Below are positions 16,887 through 25,816 of a stretch of DNA of 44,321 nucleotides, in pieces. Numbering within the stretch: the first letter of the stretch is position 1; each line of letters opens with the position of its first letter. The position numbers were made by a program, and so were the translations under genes. The DNA lies in contig NZ_FOVP01000025.1 in assembly GCF_900115165.1 (NCBI RefSeq), positions 1-44,321 of the forward strand, given 5' to 3'. The stretch comes from Roseovarius lutimaris (GTDB lineage: Bacteria > Pseudomonadota > Alphaproteobacteria > Rhodobacterales > Rhodobacteraceae). The notes under the pieces were generated by a model. That model was given only the letters and a program-made list of their open reading frames with translations, searched no databases and was not told the DNA's origin.

Positions 16887-17521
16887 CGAAAGGCCCTCAT
16901 GTGAAAGGCGGATTGCGCCATCTGCCGCCCATAGCTCTGGCTAAGCGGGCAGGCGCGGCGCACCGCACACCCCTTTGTCATACAGTCATTTTCGGCGCGG
17001 TCCAGATCGGCCTTGCAGCGCGGCACATCATAATGACTGCCTTGCAGCGCGCCCACGGGACAGGCATCCCGGCAGGGTTGCGTCGCGCAGGTGTCACAGG
17101 GCGAAGGGGCGGCGGACGGTAGTGGCAAGCGCTCGGCAAAGGCCAGAGCCCCGCGATATGACAGCATCAACCCGGCGCGGTCGTGTACCAACAGCCCCAC
17201 GGGCGACAGATGCGCGCGCCCGCTGCGCCTGGCCCAGTCGATGAACGGGGCATAGGGTGGGCCGCCGAAGGGAAACACGGCCTGCGCGCCGAGCGTCTCC
17301 GCCAGATCGCCGATCACCCGCTCTGACCAGCGGTTCATCGGGTCCGGCGCGCCATCACCGTATTCGGGCGAGGCGGTGAAATGCGCCCAAAAGCCCGGTT
17401 CGTCGGGGCCAAGCAGGATCAGGCTTTGCATGCCGGGCACCTCGCCGGGGCGAAGGCGCAGCACGCCGAAGGGCGCAAGCCGAAGGTCGGCGGCAAGGGC
17501 GCGCAGCCTCTCTAGCATCAT
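16883..17521 (-). CDS. 4Fe-4S ferredoxin-type protein of unknown function
   Basis: A 212-residue protein with one clear iron-sulfur motif near residues 138-150 (CDTCATQPCRDACPVGAL: C-x2-C-x4-C-x3-CP) and further cysteines in NDCMTKGCAVRRACPLSQSY. The layout recalls the C-terminal ferredoxin part of epoxyqueuosine-reductase-type proteins, but the cobalamin-binding N-terminus is not evident. The N-terminal part (GFWAHFTASPEYGDGAPDPM) is not recognised. It is probably an electron-transfer or redox protein. It may start at 17521 or 17518. It overlaps both neighbours by four bases, so it belongs to the same transcript as the fatty-acid-hydroxylase gene upstream and the SixA gene downstream. Confidence 0.75.
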   Translation of the reverse strand: MMLERLRALAADLRLAPFGVLRLRPGEVPGMQSLILLGPDEPGFWAHFTASPEYGDGAPDPMNRWSERVIGDLAETLGAQAVFPFGGPPYAPFIDWARRSGRAHLSPVGLLVHDRAGLMLSYRGALAFAERLPLPSAAPSPCDTCATQPCRDACPVGALQGSHYDVPRCKADLDRAENDCMTKGCAVRRACPLSQSYGRQMAQSAFHMRAFR

Positions 17522-18312
17522 TTGCGCCGAAACGGCAGGGCCAATGTCCAGCCAAGCCGCGAGGGGCGATCATCCTGCCATTGCAAGCCGATGGTCATCT
17601 CGTCATGGCCCTTGCCCGGTTGGGCAATATAGGTGCCGAACATCTGATCCCAGATCGACAGGGAAAACCCGTAATTGCTGTCGTGTTCGGCGCGGATATC
17701 GGAATGGTGGACGCGGTGCATATCCGGCGTGACCAGCACCCGGCGCATCATTGCATCAAGCCAGAGCGGCAGGCGGATATTGGCGTGATTGAACATTGCG
17801 GTGCCGTTCAGGATGATCTCGAACAGGATGATGCCGAGGGCGGGCGGCCCCAAAAGATACACCAGACCGATCTTGAGCAGCATGGAAAAACCGATCTCGA
17901 CCGGGTGAAAGCGGATCGCGGTGGTCACGTCGATATCGCGGTCGGCGTGGTGGACCCGGTGAAACCGCCAGAGGAACGGGATCTTATGGGTGATCAGATG
18001 CTGCGCCCAGATGGCGAAATCAAAGATCAGCACCGTCGCCACCACCGTCAGCCAGAGCGGCAGGTCTAGCGCGTTCATCACGCCCCAGCCCTGGGTTTGC
18101 GCGTCCACTGCGGCCCCCACGGCAAGGAAGGGCAGGGCAAGCGCCAACAGGCGCAGAGTGAGGGTGTCAAGAATGGTGATCGCCCAATTGGTGATCCAGC
18201 GGGTGCTGCGCGGTTGGGTCCGGGCGCGGCGCGGTAGAAGGGTCTCAATCACCGCGAAAAGGGTGAAGAGACCGGCAAAGACCGACAGGCGAATGAGGGC
18301 TTCGTTTTCCAT
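17518..18312 (-). CDS. Sterol desaturase / fatty acid hydroxylase family protein
   Basis: A 264-residue membrane enzyme of the di-iron hydroxylase superfamily. Hydrophobic helices lie at about residues 5-25, 45-65 and 80-105, and the histidine boxes follow in order: HLITH, HRVHHAD, and later HANIRL and HRVHHSD. These bind two irons for O2-dependent hydroxylation or desaturation of a lipid. The substrate is unknown. The ATG at 18312 (MENEALIRLS) is chosen; the frame is open a further 11 codons. It is the first gene of the string with the Fe-S protein, which might be its electron donor (inference from adjacency). argB lies 69 bases upstream. Confidence 0.86.
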   Translation of the reverse strand: MENEALIRLSVFAGLFTLFAVIETLLPRRARTQPRSTRWITNWAITILDTLTLRLLALALPFLAVGAAVDAQTQGWGVMNALDLPLWLTVVATVLIFDFAIWAQHLITHKIPFLWRFHRVHHADRDIDVTTAIRFHPVEIGFSMLLKIGLVYLLGPPALGIILFEIILNGTAMFNHANIRLPLWLDAMMRRVLVTPDMHRVHHSDIRAEHDSNYGFSLSIWDQMFGTYIAQPGKGHDEMTIGLQWQDDRPSRLGWTLALPFRRK

Positions 18313-18381
18313 GACGCAAAACCTAACGCAATTCCTCTGCCGCACAAGGCCGGGGCGTGCAATGTCGCAGAAATGGCCGCT

Positions 18382-19242
18382 CTAAGGGCGAATCAACGAG
18401 CCGGCACCATGTTCGGTAAACAGTTCGAGCAGCGTGGCATTGGGCGCGCGCCCATCAAGGATCACCACGGCGCGCACGCCGCCCTCTATCGCGGCAAGCG
18501 CGGTTTCTGTCTTGGGGATCATGCCCCCGGCGATCACACCATCGGCAGTCATCTGGCGAATCTGTCCCGGTGTAAGCTCGGTCACGACGCTCCCCGAGGC
18601 GTCGCGCACCCCGTCGATATCGGTCAAAAGCAAGAGCCGATCCGCCTTGAGAGCGGCGGCAATCGCGCCCGCGGCGGTGTCGCCGTTGATATTATAGGTC
18701 TCGCCGCCCCGGCCCGCGCCAAGTGGTGCAATCACCGGAATCGCATCATCGTTGAACAGCGTATGCAAGAAATCGACATTGATCTCGGTGGGATCGCCCA
18801 CAAGCCCGAGATCGGGGCTGGCGGGGTCGCAGGTGATCATGCCGGCATCCTTGCCCGACAGGCCAACCGCCTTGCCGCCCTGGGCGTTGATCGCCTGGAC
18901 GATGCGTTTATTGACCCGACCGGACAGCACCATTTCGACCACTTCCATGGTCGCCTCGTCGGTGACGCGCTTGCCGTTGACGAAATCGGACTTGATGTTC
19001 AGCTTGTCCAGCATCTGGTTGATCATCGGCCCGCCGCCATGCACGATCACCGGGTTCACCCCGACCTGTTGCATCAGCACGACGTCGCGCGCGAAGGTAT
19101 CCATCGCCTCGTCGCTGCCCATGGCGTGACCGCCAAGCTTGATGACGACAATCGCATCCGTATAGCGTTGCAGATAGGGCAAGGCCTCTGACAGAGTGCG
19201 GGCGGTGGCGATCCAATCGCGGTTCATATCTCTGGTCTTCAT
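18382..19242 (-). CDS. argB: Acetylglutamate kinase
   Basis: A 286-residue amino-acid kinase phosphorylating N-acetyl-L-glutamate, the second step of arginine synthesis. Marks are [19 protein letters not shown] (nucleotide-binding Lys and Gly-Gly), [40 protein letters not shown] with [16 protein letters not shown], and the C-terminal [20 protein letters not shown] with ILDGR. The '[15 protein letters not shown]' N-terminal helix is typical of hexameric, arginine-inhibited enzymes, so feedback control is likely (knowledge of the family). The start at 19242 is used; 19227 is possible. It follows engB by 69 bases on the same strand; argH of the same pathway lies 6.5 kb away. Confidence 0.95.
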   Translation of the reverse strand: MKTRDMNRDWIATARTLSEALPYLQRYTDAIVVIKLGGHAMGSDEAMDTFARDVVLMQQVGVNPVIVHGGGPMINQMLDKLNIKSDFVNGKRVTDEATMEVVEMVLSGRVNKRIVQAINAQGGKAVGLSGKDAGMITCDPASPDLGLVGDPTEINVDFLHTLFNDDAIPVIAPLGAGRGGETYNINGDTAAGAIAAALKADRLLLLTDIDGVRDASGSVVTELTPGQIRQMTADGVIAGGMIPKTETALAAIEGGVRAVVILDGRAPNATLLELFTEHGAGSLIRP

Positions 19243-19311
19243 TTCTGTTGTCCCTCGTTGCCTGCGGTTATTCCCCGAAGTCGGGTCGCACGCAAGGGCC
19301 GCGTGAGAGGG

Positions 19312-19968
19312 TCATTCAAGGGTGGCGATGGTGGCGCGCAGGGTGGCGATCCCCTCGCCCTTTTCGCTGGAGGTCAGGATAAGTTCGGGAAAGGCCGCCG
19401 GATGCGGGGCAAGGCGGCTTCGGACCTGGGCCAAAAGCGCCTCGCGGTCACGCTCTTTGATCTTGTCGGTCTTGGTCAGCACGCATTGAAAGGTCACTGC
19501 GGCGCTGTCGAGCAGGCTCATGATTTCTTCGTCCACGGGTTTGATGCCGTGACGCGCATCGACAAGCACAAAGGCGCGGCGCAGGGTCTGGCGCCCCGAG
19601 AGATACTGCTTGAGCAGGGCCTGCCATTTCTGCACGACAGCGACCGGCGCATTGGCAAAGCCATAGCCCGGCAAATCGACAAGATAATGGCTGTCGGCCA
19701 TGGTGAAATAGTTGATTTCCTGGGTCCGGCCGGGGGTGTTTGAGGCCCGCGCAAGCGCCTTGCGCCCGGTCAGCGCATTGATCAATGTCGATTTGCCGAC
19801 ATTCGAGCGCCCGGCAAAACAGACCTCAAGCCGGTCTGCGGGGGGCAGGCCGGACATGTCGACCACGCCCTTGAGAAAGTCGATCTCGCCGGCAAACATC
19901 TTGCGGCCAAGTTCCGAGGTGGTGTGATCGGGCTCGTCCGCGATCGGGAAAGGAAGCTGCTGCATCAT
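19312..19968 (-). CDS. engB: Ribosome-biogenesis GTP-binding protein EngB/YsxC
   Basis: A 218-residue GTPase needed for 50S ribosome assembly. G1 is AGRSNVGKSTLINALTG (about residues 45-61), G2 includes NTPGRTQEINYF, G3 is VDLPGYGFA, and G4 is TKTDKIKE. The MMQQLPFPIADEP start uses adjacent ATGs at 19968 and 19965, which overlap the stop of the MOSC gene (ATGATG), so it is translationally coupled. The longer upstream frame is a shadow. It stands in the order yidC, MOSC, engB, argB, which I recall from other Rhodobacterales. Confidence 0.94.
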   Translation of the reverse strand: MMQQLPFPIADEPDHTTSELGRKMFAGEIDFLKGVVDMSGLPPADRLEVCFAGRSNVGKSTLINALTGRKALARASNTPGRTQEINYFTMADSHYLVDLPGYGFANAPVAVVQKWQALLKQYLSGRQTLRRAFVLVDARHGIKPVDEEIMSLLDSAAVTFQCVLTKTDKIKERDREALLAQVRSRLAPHPAAFPELILTSSEKGEGIATLRATIATLE

Positions 19969-20711
19969 AGCACCTGCACTGTGTCGCCAAGGGTGATCTG
20001 GCCCGTGGTTGTGACCTCGGCATAAATGCCAAAGTTCTGATGATCCCAATGCGCGTTCAGCGCCGCCAGCGTATCGAGATCCCGCAGGCCGGTTTTGGGG
20101 TTTGCGGTGGTGGCAAGACAGCGCTTGATCGGCTCTTTGACCGCAAGCTCTGCGGTTCCGATCCTGATGGTTTTCCCGATCCAGTCAAATTCCTGCCAGG
20201 GGGCAAGCCCCTCAAGATGCAGGTTGGCGCGCCAGCGCAGGGCAGAGATGTCATCCTGTCCCATTTTTCGCGCCAAATCAGCGTTGGAGGCGAGGTTCAG
20301 AAGGCTGACAGAGGGGTAATCGGTATCGGTCATTCCGCGCCCGTCCAGCCGATGAATGCGGGTCGGTTGGGCGCGGTTTTCGTCCATCAAGGGGCGCACC
20401 CAGTCCAGAAACCTGTCCTGTTCGCTGTCGGGGCGAAAGGTCAGGTCGGGGCGGTCCGGGTGGCGCAGGGTGATTGTTTCGGTTGCTTCATCGCAGGTAG
20501 CATTGATTGCCATCAGCGCGGCGGTTTTCGCGCCGCGCGAGAAGTTGACGCAAGGCCCCCAATGGCCAGGCTCTACCTTAGCGCCGTCATGCGCCACAGC
20601 CCACCGCCTGTCCCATGGCATCGCCTGCCCTCTGGTCAGGGTCACGGCAGTCAGCGCCTCACGCCCATGCGATTTGATGGGGTGGCGCCAAAGGGCGCTG
20701 AGGTTTGCCAT
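19965..20711 (-). CDS. MOSC domain-containing protein (YcbX-like)
   Basis: A 248-residue protein with the MOSC N-terminal beta-barrel (MANLSALWRHPIKSHGREAL and RGQAMPWDRRWAVAH) followed by the MOSC domain. The C-terminal half has WRANLHLEGLAPWQEFDWIG then GTAELAVKEPIKRCLATTAN, which includes the conserved cysteine that would hold the molybdenum cofactor's metal. Family members act in Moco-dependent reductions or sulfur transfer, often on N-hydroxylated compounds; the substrate here is unknown. Its start codon overlaps the yidC stop and its stop overlaps the engB start, so it is locked into that operon. Confidence 0.87.
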   Translation of the reverse strand: MANLSALWRHPIKSHGREALTAVTLTRGQAMPWDRRWAVAHDGAKVEPGHWGPCVNFSRGAKTAALMAINATCDEATETITLRHPDRPDLTFRPDSEQDRFLDWVRPLMDENRAQPTRIHRLDGRGMTDTDYPSVSLLNLASNADLARKMGQDDISALRWRANLHLEGLAPWQEFDWIGKTIRIGTAELAVKEPIKRCLATTANPKTGLRDLDTLAALNAHWDHQNFGIYAEVTTTGQITLGDTVQVL

Positions 20712-22543
20712 TACTTCTTCTTGTCCGCTTCTGCCTTGGCCTCGCCGCGCTTGAAACCAGCGATGATATTGCCAAACACATCCGGCTTATAACCCTGGCT
20801 GCGCATGATCAGGTATTGCTGGGTGAAGGTGATCACGTTGTTGGCGATCCAGTAAACCACCAGCCCGCTGGCAAAGCTGCCGAGCATGAACATGAAGACC
20901 CAAGGCATCCAGGCAAAGATCATCTTTTGCGTCGGATCGGTCGGCGACGGGTTCAGCTTTTGCTGAAGCCACATCGATACGCCAAGGCAGAGCGGTAGGA
21001 TGCCGATAAAGATCAGCGCCAGGACCGAGCCCGGCTCGGGTGTGCCCCAGGGCAGAATGCCCCAGAGGTTATAAAGCGACGAGGGGTCGGGCGCGGACAA
21101 ATCGTTGATCCAACCGATCCACGGCGCATGGCGCAGCTCAAGCGTGACGAAGATCACCTTGTAGAGCGAGAAAAAGATCGGGATCTGCAACAGGATCGGC
21201 AAACAGCCCGAGGCGGGGTTCACCTTTTCCTTTTTGTAGAGCGTCATCATCTCTTTTTGCAACGCCTGACGGTCGTCGCCGGCATTTTCCTTGATCTTCT
21301 CCATCTGCGGCTGAAGCTCTTTCATCTTCGCCATCGAGACATAGGATTTATAGGCCAGCGGCAGCACAAGCGCCTTGATCAGCAGCGTCAGACCGATAAT
21401 CGCCCAGCCCATGTTGCCGATCACGGCATTGAGCCAGTGCAGCACGGCAAAGATCGGCTTGGTCAGGAAAAAGAACCAGCCCCAATCAATCGAATCAAGG
21501 AAGCGGTCAACGCCTTCCTCGTCCTGATATTGCTTGATCGTCGCCCATTCCTTGGCGCCGGCAAACAGCCGGCTTTCGGCGCTTGCGGTTTCGCCCGGTG
21601 CAACGGTCTGGGTCGCGAGCACGGTCTCGGTCTGGTAAATCCCGCGCTGCGGGTCGAATTTGGTCACCGCCTTATAGGGCATGCCGGGGGCGGGAATGAG
21701 CGTGGTCATCCAGTAATGATCGGTAAAGCCGATCCAGCCGCCTTCGGCGACCTGCGTCACATCGGCGGGCGCGCCCTCGCGCGGATTAAAGGGGTATTCC
21801 TCGACATCGTCGTAATCGGTTTCGCTCAACTCACCATCCGACATCGCAATCAGACCTTCATGCAGGATGAAGAATTTCTTGATGTCGCCGGGAATGCCGT
21901 GGCGCGCCAGAATGCCATAGGGCGCAAGGCTGACCGGGGCGCTGCCGGTGTTTTCAACCGATTGATGCACCGAGAACATGAAATCCTTGTCGACGCTCAG
22001 CTCGCGGCGAAACTTGAGGCCCGCGCCATTGTCCCAGGTGAGGATGATCGGGCTGTCGGGCGCCAGGGTTTCGCCGCTCTCGACGCTCCAGATGGTGTTG
22101 GCACCGGGCACGCTCTCGCCGGTAAGGCCGGCACCGGGGGCCCAGCCATAAAGCGCGTAATAGGGCTCATCGGCGCCGACGGGGGCCAGCAGGCTGACGA
22201 TGTCAGAGTCCGGCTCGATGGTTTCGCGATAGTTTTTCAGGAACAGCTCGTCGATACGCCCGCCCTGAAGGGAAATCGAGCCCTTAAGGCTTGGCGTGTC
22301 GATGGTCAGGCGCGGCGCACTGGCCTCGGCGACAACGGTTTCGCCGCTGGTCGCCTCGGTCGTGGTTGCGCCACCGGCGTCGGCCACGGGCGCAGGGGTG
22401 CCTTCGCTGGCGGTGGGGACCGGCGCATTTGGATCAACCGCCGGTGCTTCGGGCGGGGGAAACACCACGAACCACACCAGAATAACGATGAAACTTAGCG
22501 CAGTCGCAAGGATTAGGTTCTTGTTTTGATCATCCATGTCCAT
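20711..22543 (-). CDS. yidC: Membrane protein insertase YidC
   Basis: A 610-residue inner-membrane insertase that integrates proteins with or without SecYEG. The first helix (NLILATALSFIVILVWFVVF) is followed by an Ala/Pro/Thr-rich linker and a large periplasmic beta domain (about residues 60-345). The conserved membrane core has MGWAIIGLTLLIKALVLPLA then YKSYVSMAKMKELQPQMEKI, with the hydrophilic-groove Arg/Lys region, and PIFFSLYKVIFVTLELRHAP. The C-terminus is short and Lys-rich (EAKAEADKKK). The start may be 22543 or 22537. In many bacteria yidC follows rpmH-rnpA; here an EAL-domain gene lies upstream instead. Confidence 0.95.
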   Translation of the reverse strand: MDMDDQNKNLILATALSFIVILVWFVVFPPPEAPAVDPNAPVPTASEGTPAPVADAGGATTTEATSGETVVAEASAPRLTIDTPSLKGSISLQGGRIDELFLKNYRETIEPDSDIVSLLAPVGADEPYYALYGWAPGAGLTGESVPGANTIWSVESGETLAPDSPIILTWDNGAGLKFRRELSVDKDFMFSVHQSVENTGSAPVSLAPYGILARHGIPGDIKKFFILHEGLIAMSDGELSETDYDDVEEYPFNPREGAPADVTQVAEGGWIGFTDHYWMTTLIPAPGMPYKAVTKFDPQRGIYQTETVLATQTVAPGETASAESRLFAGAKEWATIKQYQDEEGVDRFLDSIDWGWFFFLTKPIFAVLHWLNAVIGNMGWAIIGLTLLIKALVLPLAYKSYVSMAKMKELQPQMEKIKENAGDDRQALQKEMMTLYKKEKVNPASGCLPILLQIPIFFSLYKVIFVTLELRHAPWIGWINDLSAPDPSSLYNLWGILPWGTPEPGSVLALIFIGILPLCLGVSMWLQQKLNPSPTDPTQKMIFAWMPWVFMFMLGSFASGLVVYWIANNVITFTQQYLIMRSQGYKPDVFGNIIAGFKRGEAKAEADKKK

Positions 22544-22649
22544 TGACCACTTCTTTGTTGCATGTCAGGGGCGGTTCAACAGAGTGCGGATCAAAAGGTC
22601 AAGCGGATTCCGGATTTCGGGCGGATTGCGCGGGGATTCATCGCGGGGA

Positions 22650-24173
22650 TCAGCCGGTAATTCGACCAATTACCGGCGGGGCGTGAACTTTGGCCTGATG
22701 GGTGATGATCCAATCCGCCGTTTCATCAAGCGGCATCGGGCGGGCAATGCCATAGCCCTGAACATGGGCACACCCAAGCTGCGCAAGGATGGTGTGTTCA
22801 CCGGCGCTCTCAACGCCCTCGGCCAGGGTTTCCAGCCCCAAACGCTCGGCCATCGAGAGGATCGCCGAGATCATGCGCTGTTGTTCGACGTCGCGATCGA
22901 CGTTCATTACAAAGGACCGGTCGATCTTGAGGCGGTGAACGGCAAAGCGGCGCACCGACGATATCGAGGCATGGCCGGTGCCGAAATCATCCAGATCAAT
23001 CATACAGCCCATTTCGGTCAGGGCATTGATATTGCGTGTGATCGTATCATCGTGCGATGTGGCCACCACGGTTTCCAGGATCTCGACGGCCAGACGTTTG
23101 GGCGCAACGTTGCAGCGGTCAAGTTCCCATTCGATCTTTTCGGCCAGATACGGATTGCGAAGCTCGTCGGGTGAAAAGTTCACGCCGACATGGGGGATGT
23201 CAAAGCCGATATTGTCCCAGGTCTGGATCGCCTTGAGAGCGTGGCGCAACATCGCGTCGCCAAGCTGTTCCAGCCGCCCGGTCGAGGCAAGCACCGGCAA
23301 GAATTCCGCTGGCATCATCAGGCCCGCGCGCGGATGAACCCAGCGTGCCAGGGCCTCAAAGCCGCTGATCTGCCCGGTGTCGGTGGAAATCTGCGGTTGG
23401 AACCAACTGACGAACTGGCCGCTTTCAAGGGCTTTTTCCAATTCATCCGCAATCCGGTGCGGCGCGGTGCCGCGCATGCCGCGGCTATAGGCGCGCACTG
23501 TCGAGGGGCCGTGGCGGCACGCGTCACCCAGGGCGGCAATGGTGGCGTCGAACAGCGATTTGCCACTGCTGTTGGGCGCATGCCCATCAAGGCAAAGACC
23601 GACGGAAGCCGAGATATAGGCCGTTGTCGAGTTTAGGGAAATGGGCTCTCCGACGGTGGATTGCAGGCGTTCGGCCAGTTCCAGGGCGGGTTCAAGCCCG
23701 AACTGGCGCACCGGGGCAAGGAGAATGCCGATCTGGCCATTTGACAGGTTGAACAACTGGTCTGAACTTCGCAATGCGCGCGCCAGCCTGTCAAGGCATC
23801 TGGATGTGATCATGTCGGCGGTGGCGCGGCCATAGCGGTTAAAAAGCGTCTCGAAATCGTCAATCTGAATCGCCAGACAGGCGGTTTGAAAGGATTTCTT
23901 GCGCGCATGGGCCAGAACGCGGTCAAGCTCGCCGCGCATCAGGTTGATGTCGCCATCGTCGCGCGCCCTGAGGTCGACCGTGTCGCCAACCGTGCGTTGG
24001 CTGGGGTAAAAGGCCAGCAGAATCAACGGAATGGCCAGAAGGATTGCCGCCGCCCCAAGCCAATAGGCGGCCAGAACAGAGGCAGCCAGGAACGCCACCG
24101 ATTGTGGCCAGCGAGAGGCTTGCAAAAGCGCAGGTTTGGCGTTTCGCAACAGGGCTTTTAGGTGATTTTGCAT
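22650..24173 (-). CDS. c-di-GMP phosphodiesterase with degenerate GGDEF and intact EAL domains
   Basis: A 507-residue membrane-anchored signalling protein. Two hydrophobic helices (VAFLAASVLAAYWLGAAAIL then LAIPLILLAFYP, about residues 27-56) precede a GGDEF-fold domain (about 90-230). There the cyclase signature is replaced by NLSNGQIGILL, so c-di-GMP synthesis is not expected. The EAL domain (about 250-495) keeps its key residues: FEALARW, the Asn of VNFSPDEL, Glu in VEILE, DLDDFGTGHAS, Lys in LKIDRSF, AEGVES, and Gln in VQGYGIARPM. It should hydrolyse c-di-GMP, with the first domain perhaps sensing GTP. A dyad (CCGGTAATT/AATTACCGG, 22654-22676) overlaps its last codons. It appears monocistronic. 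Confidence 0.88.
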   Translation of the reverse strand: MQNHLKALLRNAKPALLQASRWPQSVAFLAASVLAAYWLGAAAILLAIPLILLAFYPSQRTVGDTVDLRARDDGDINLMRGELDRVLAHARKKSFQTACLAIQIDDFETLFNRYGRATADMITSRCLDRLARALRSSDQLFNLSNGQIGILLAPVRQFGLEPALELAERLQSTVGEPISLNSTTAYISASVGLCLDGHAPNSSGKSLFDATIAALGDACRHGPSTVRAYSRGMRGTAPHRIADELEKALESGQFVSWFQPQISTDTGQISGFEALARWVHPRAGLMMPAEFLPVLASTGRLEQLGDAMLRHALKAIQTWDNIGFDIPHVGVNFSPDELRNPYLAEKIEWELDRCNVAPKRLAVEILETVVATSHDDTITRNINALTEMGCMIDLDDFGTGHASISSVRRFAVHRLKIDRSFVMNVDRDVEQQRMISAILSMAERLGLETLAEGVESAGEHTILAQLGCAHVQGYGIARPMPLDETADWIITHQAKVHAPPVIGRITG

Positions 24174-24215
24174 CGCAGATCCTGAGCTTTTGCAGATCAG
24201 GCTAGCGCGTATCGG

Positions 24216-25085
24216 TTAACGAAGCTTTGGCATCGCCTCGGGATTTGCGTCAAGTTTTACCGAGTTGGTTTTAAGCGCCGTAAAATCAAACAGCGTCGGA
24301 TCCAGAAGATGCGAAGGTCGCGCATTCATCAGGGCGCGAAACATCACTTGGCGACGGCCGGGTGAATTTGCCTCCCAGCCATCGAGAATTTGCTTGACCT
24401 GCTGGCGTTGCAACCCGTCCTGCGACCCGCAGAGGTCGCAGGGAATGATCGGATAATTCATCGCGCGGGCAAAGCGGTCGCAATCGGCCTCGGCCACATG
24501 CGCAAGCGGGCGATAGAGAAACAGATCACCCTCTTCATTGACCAGTTTCGGCGGCATGGTCGCCAGCCGCCCGCCGTGAAAGAGGTTCATGAAAAACGTC
24601 TCAAGGATATCGTCGCGATGATGGCCCAAGACCACCGCCGAACAGCCCTCTTCGCGGGCAATCCGGTAAAGGTTTCCGCGCCTTAGCCGGGAACAAAGCG
24701 CGCAAAAGGTGCGCCCCTGCGGCACCTTGTCCATGACGATGGAATAGGTGTCCTGATATTCGATCCGGTGCGGCACGCCGCGCGCCCTGAGGAACTCTGG
24801 CAGGACCGTAGCGGGAAAGCCGGGCTGGCCCTGATCGAGATTGCAGGCCAATAGATCAACCGGCAAAAGACCGCGCCATTTCAGCTCATAAAGCACGGCC
24901 AGAAGGGTATAGCTGTCCTTGCCACCCGAGAGGCAGACCAACCATTTGGACCCCGGCTCGATCATGCCATATTGTTCGATTGCCTCGCGCGTGTACCGCA
25001 CGATCCGCTTGCGCAGCTTCTTGAATTCGGTGCTTGCGGGGGCACCGGCAAAAAGCGGATGGATATCGTCATGATCATCAAGCAT
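24216..25085 (-). CDS. ttcA: tRNA 2-thiocytidine biosynthesis protein TtcA
   Basis: A 289-residue enzyme placing sulfur on cytidine 32 of tRNA. The PP-loop ATP site is [16 protein letters not shown] (about residues 48-63). The iron-sulfur-binding cysteine pair is in [14 protein letters not shown], and a third conserved Cys lies in [40 protein letters not shown] is also typical. Length and motif order match the family well. The start at 25085 gives [17 protein letters not shown] 131-base gap containing a REP-like hairpin separates it from the TlpA-like gene upstream on the same strand. Confidence 0.94.
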   Translation of the reverse strand: MLDDHDDIHPLFAGAPASTEFKKLRKRIVRYTREAIEQYGMIEPGSKWLVCLSGGKDSYTLLAVLYELKWRGLLPVDLLACNLDQGQPGFPATVLPEFLRARGVPHRIEYQDTYSIVMDKVPQGRTFCALCSRLRRGNLYRIAREEGCSAVVLGHHRDDILETFFMNLFHGGRLATMPPKLVNEEGDLFLYRPLAHVAEADCDRFARAMNYPIIPCDLCGSQDGLQRQQVKQILDGWEANSPGRRQVMFRALMNARPSHLLDPTLFDFTALKTNSVKLDANPEAMPKLR

Positions 25086-25157
25086 GGTGAGGCTTTAGAG
25101 GCTTTGGACCCACCGGGCAAGGGGCGTTTCGGGTGGCATTCTTTCTCGCCTCGATGC

Positions 25158-25182
25158 GTAGGGTGGGTGAAACCCACGCGTC
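25158..25182. repeat. REP-like palindrome (GTAGGGTGGGTGAAACCCACGC)
   Basis: The core GTGGGT-GAA-ACCCAC (25165-25179) forms a 6-bp stem with a 3-base loop, led by GCGTAGG. Short GTAGGGTGGG palindromes resemble bacterial REP/RAYT-associated repeats. Only one copy is seen here, so the repeat nature is inferred from resemblance. Confidence 0.45.
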
Positions 25183-25216
25183 TTTTGACAGCTGCGGATT
25201 GCTGAGCCGCCAGGCC

Positions 25217-25792
25217 TTAGCTGGCCCCGGCGCCCTCTATAAGGGCCTGAATAATCGCCTTGGCGCTCTCGCTGTCCCAATGGGCGTCGCCTTGCAGGCG
25301 GGCGATCTCGTTTCCTTCCGGGTCGATGATCAGGGTGATGGGCAGGCCGAAGATGCCCATCTGCCGGGCAAGCGCACTTTTGGGGTCGCGGTGTAGCGGC
25401 AGGTTATCGACGCCGATTTCGCCAAAGAATTTCGACATGGCGGTCGGCGCGTTGCGCCCAGTGGCGATGGTCACGACCTGGAAATCATCGCCGCCCATGG
25501 CGGTTTGCAGATTGGACAGCGTCGGCATTTCCTCCCGGCAGGGCGCGCACCATGTTGCCCAGAAATTGAGCAGGACATATTGCCCGCGATAATCGGCCAG
25601 CGTTCCGGTGCCGCCCTCACCGCGTTCAAACGCGGTATCGGGTGCCGCTTCGGGGGCGCTGTGGAAGTTCAGCTTTTTCATATCGCCGTCGCGCAGGGCC
25701 TCTAGCGAAGCGGTTGCCGGGGTCTCGGCAAAGCCGGCATTTGCACCAAGGGCGAGGGCCATATAAAGGACGATCTGACGAAAGAGTTTCAT
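25217..25792 (-). CDS. TlpA-family thiol:disulfide interchange protein
   Basis: A 191-residue periplasmic thioredoxin-fold protein. A signal peptide ([20 protein letters not shown], cleavage near FAE) is followed by the TlpA/AhpC-TSA-like domain. The redox centre is [16 protein letters not shown], a C-A-P-C site, and the cis-Pro region is [20 protein letters not shown]. It probably reduces disulfides in cytochrome or copper-centre assembly, the usual role of TlpA relatives; the partner is not shown. It is divergent from argH with only 24 bases between the two start codons, so each gene's promoter must extend into the other gene. Confidence 0.88.
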   Translation of the reverse strand: MKLFRQIVLYMALALGANAGFAETPATASLEALRDGDMKKLNFHSAPEAAPDTAFERGEGGTGTLADYRGQYVLLNFWATWCAPCREEMPTLSNLQTAMGGDDFQVVTIATGRNAPTAMSKFFGEIGVDNLPLHRDPKSALARQMGIFGLPITLIIDPEGNEIARLQGDAHWDSESAKAIIQALIEGAGAS

Positions 25793-25816
25793 ATATCCCT
25801 CCGAAGGGCAAAAGAC

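Noticed and set aside
21128..22498. 456-codon plus-strand frame opposite yidC
   Set aside because: It is an antisense shadow with no recognisable domain. YidC motifs on the other strand are unambiguous.
22654..22676. Dyad CCGGTAATT/AATTACCGG as a terminator for the EAL gene
   Set aside because: It overlaps the last codons of the gene and lacks a following T-run, so it is noted only inside the gene entry.
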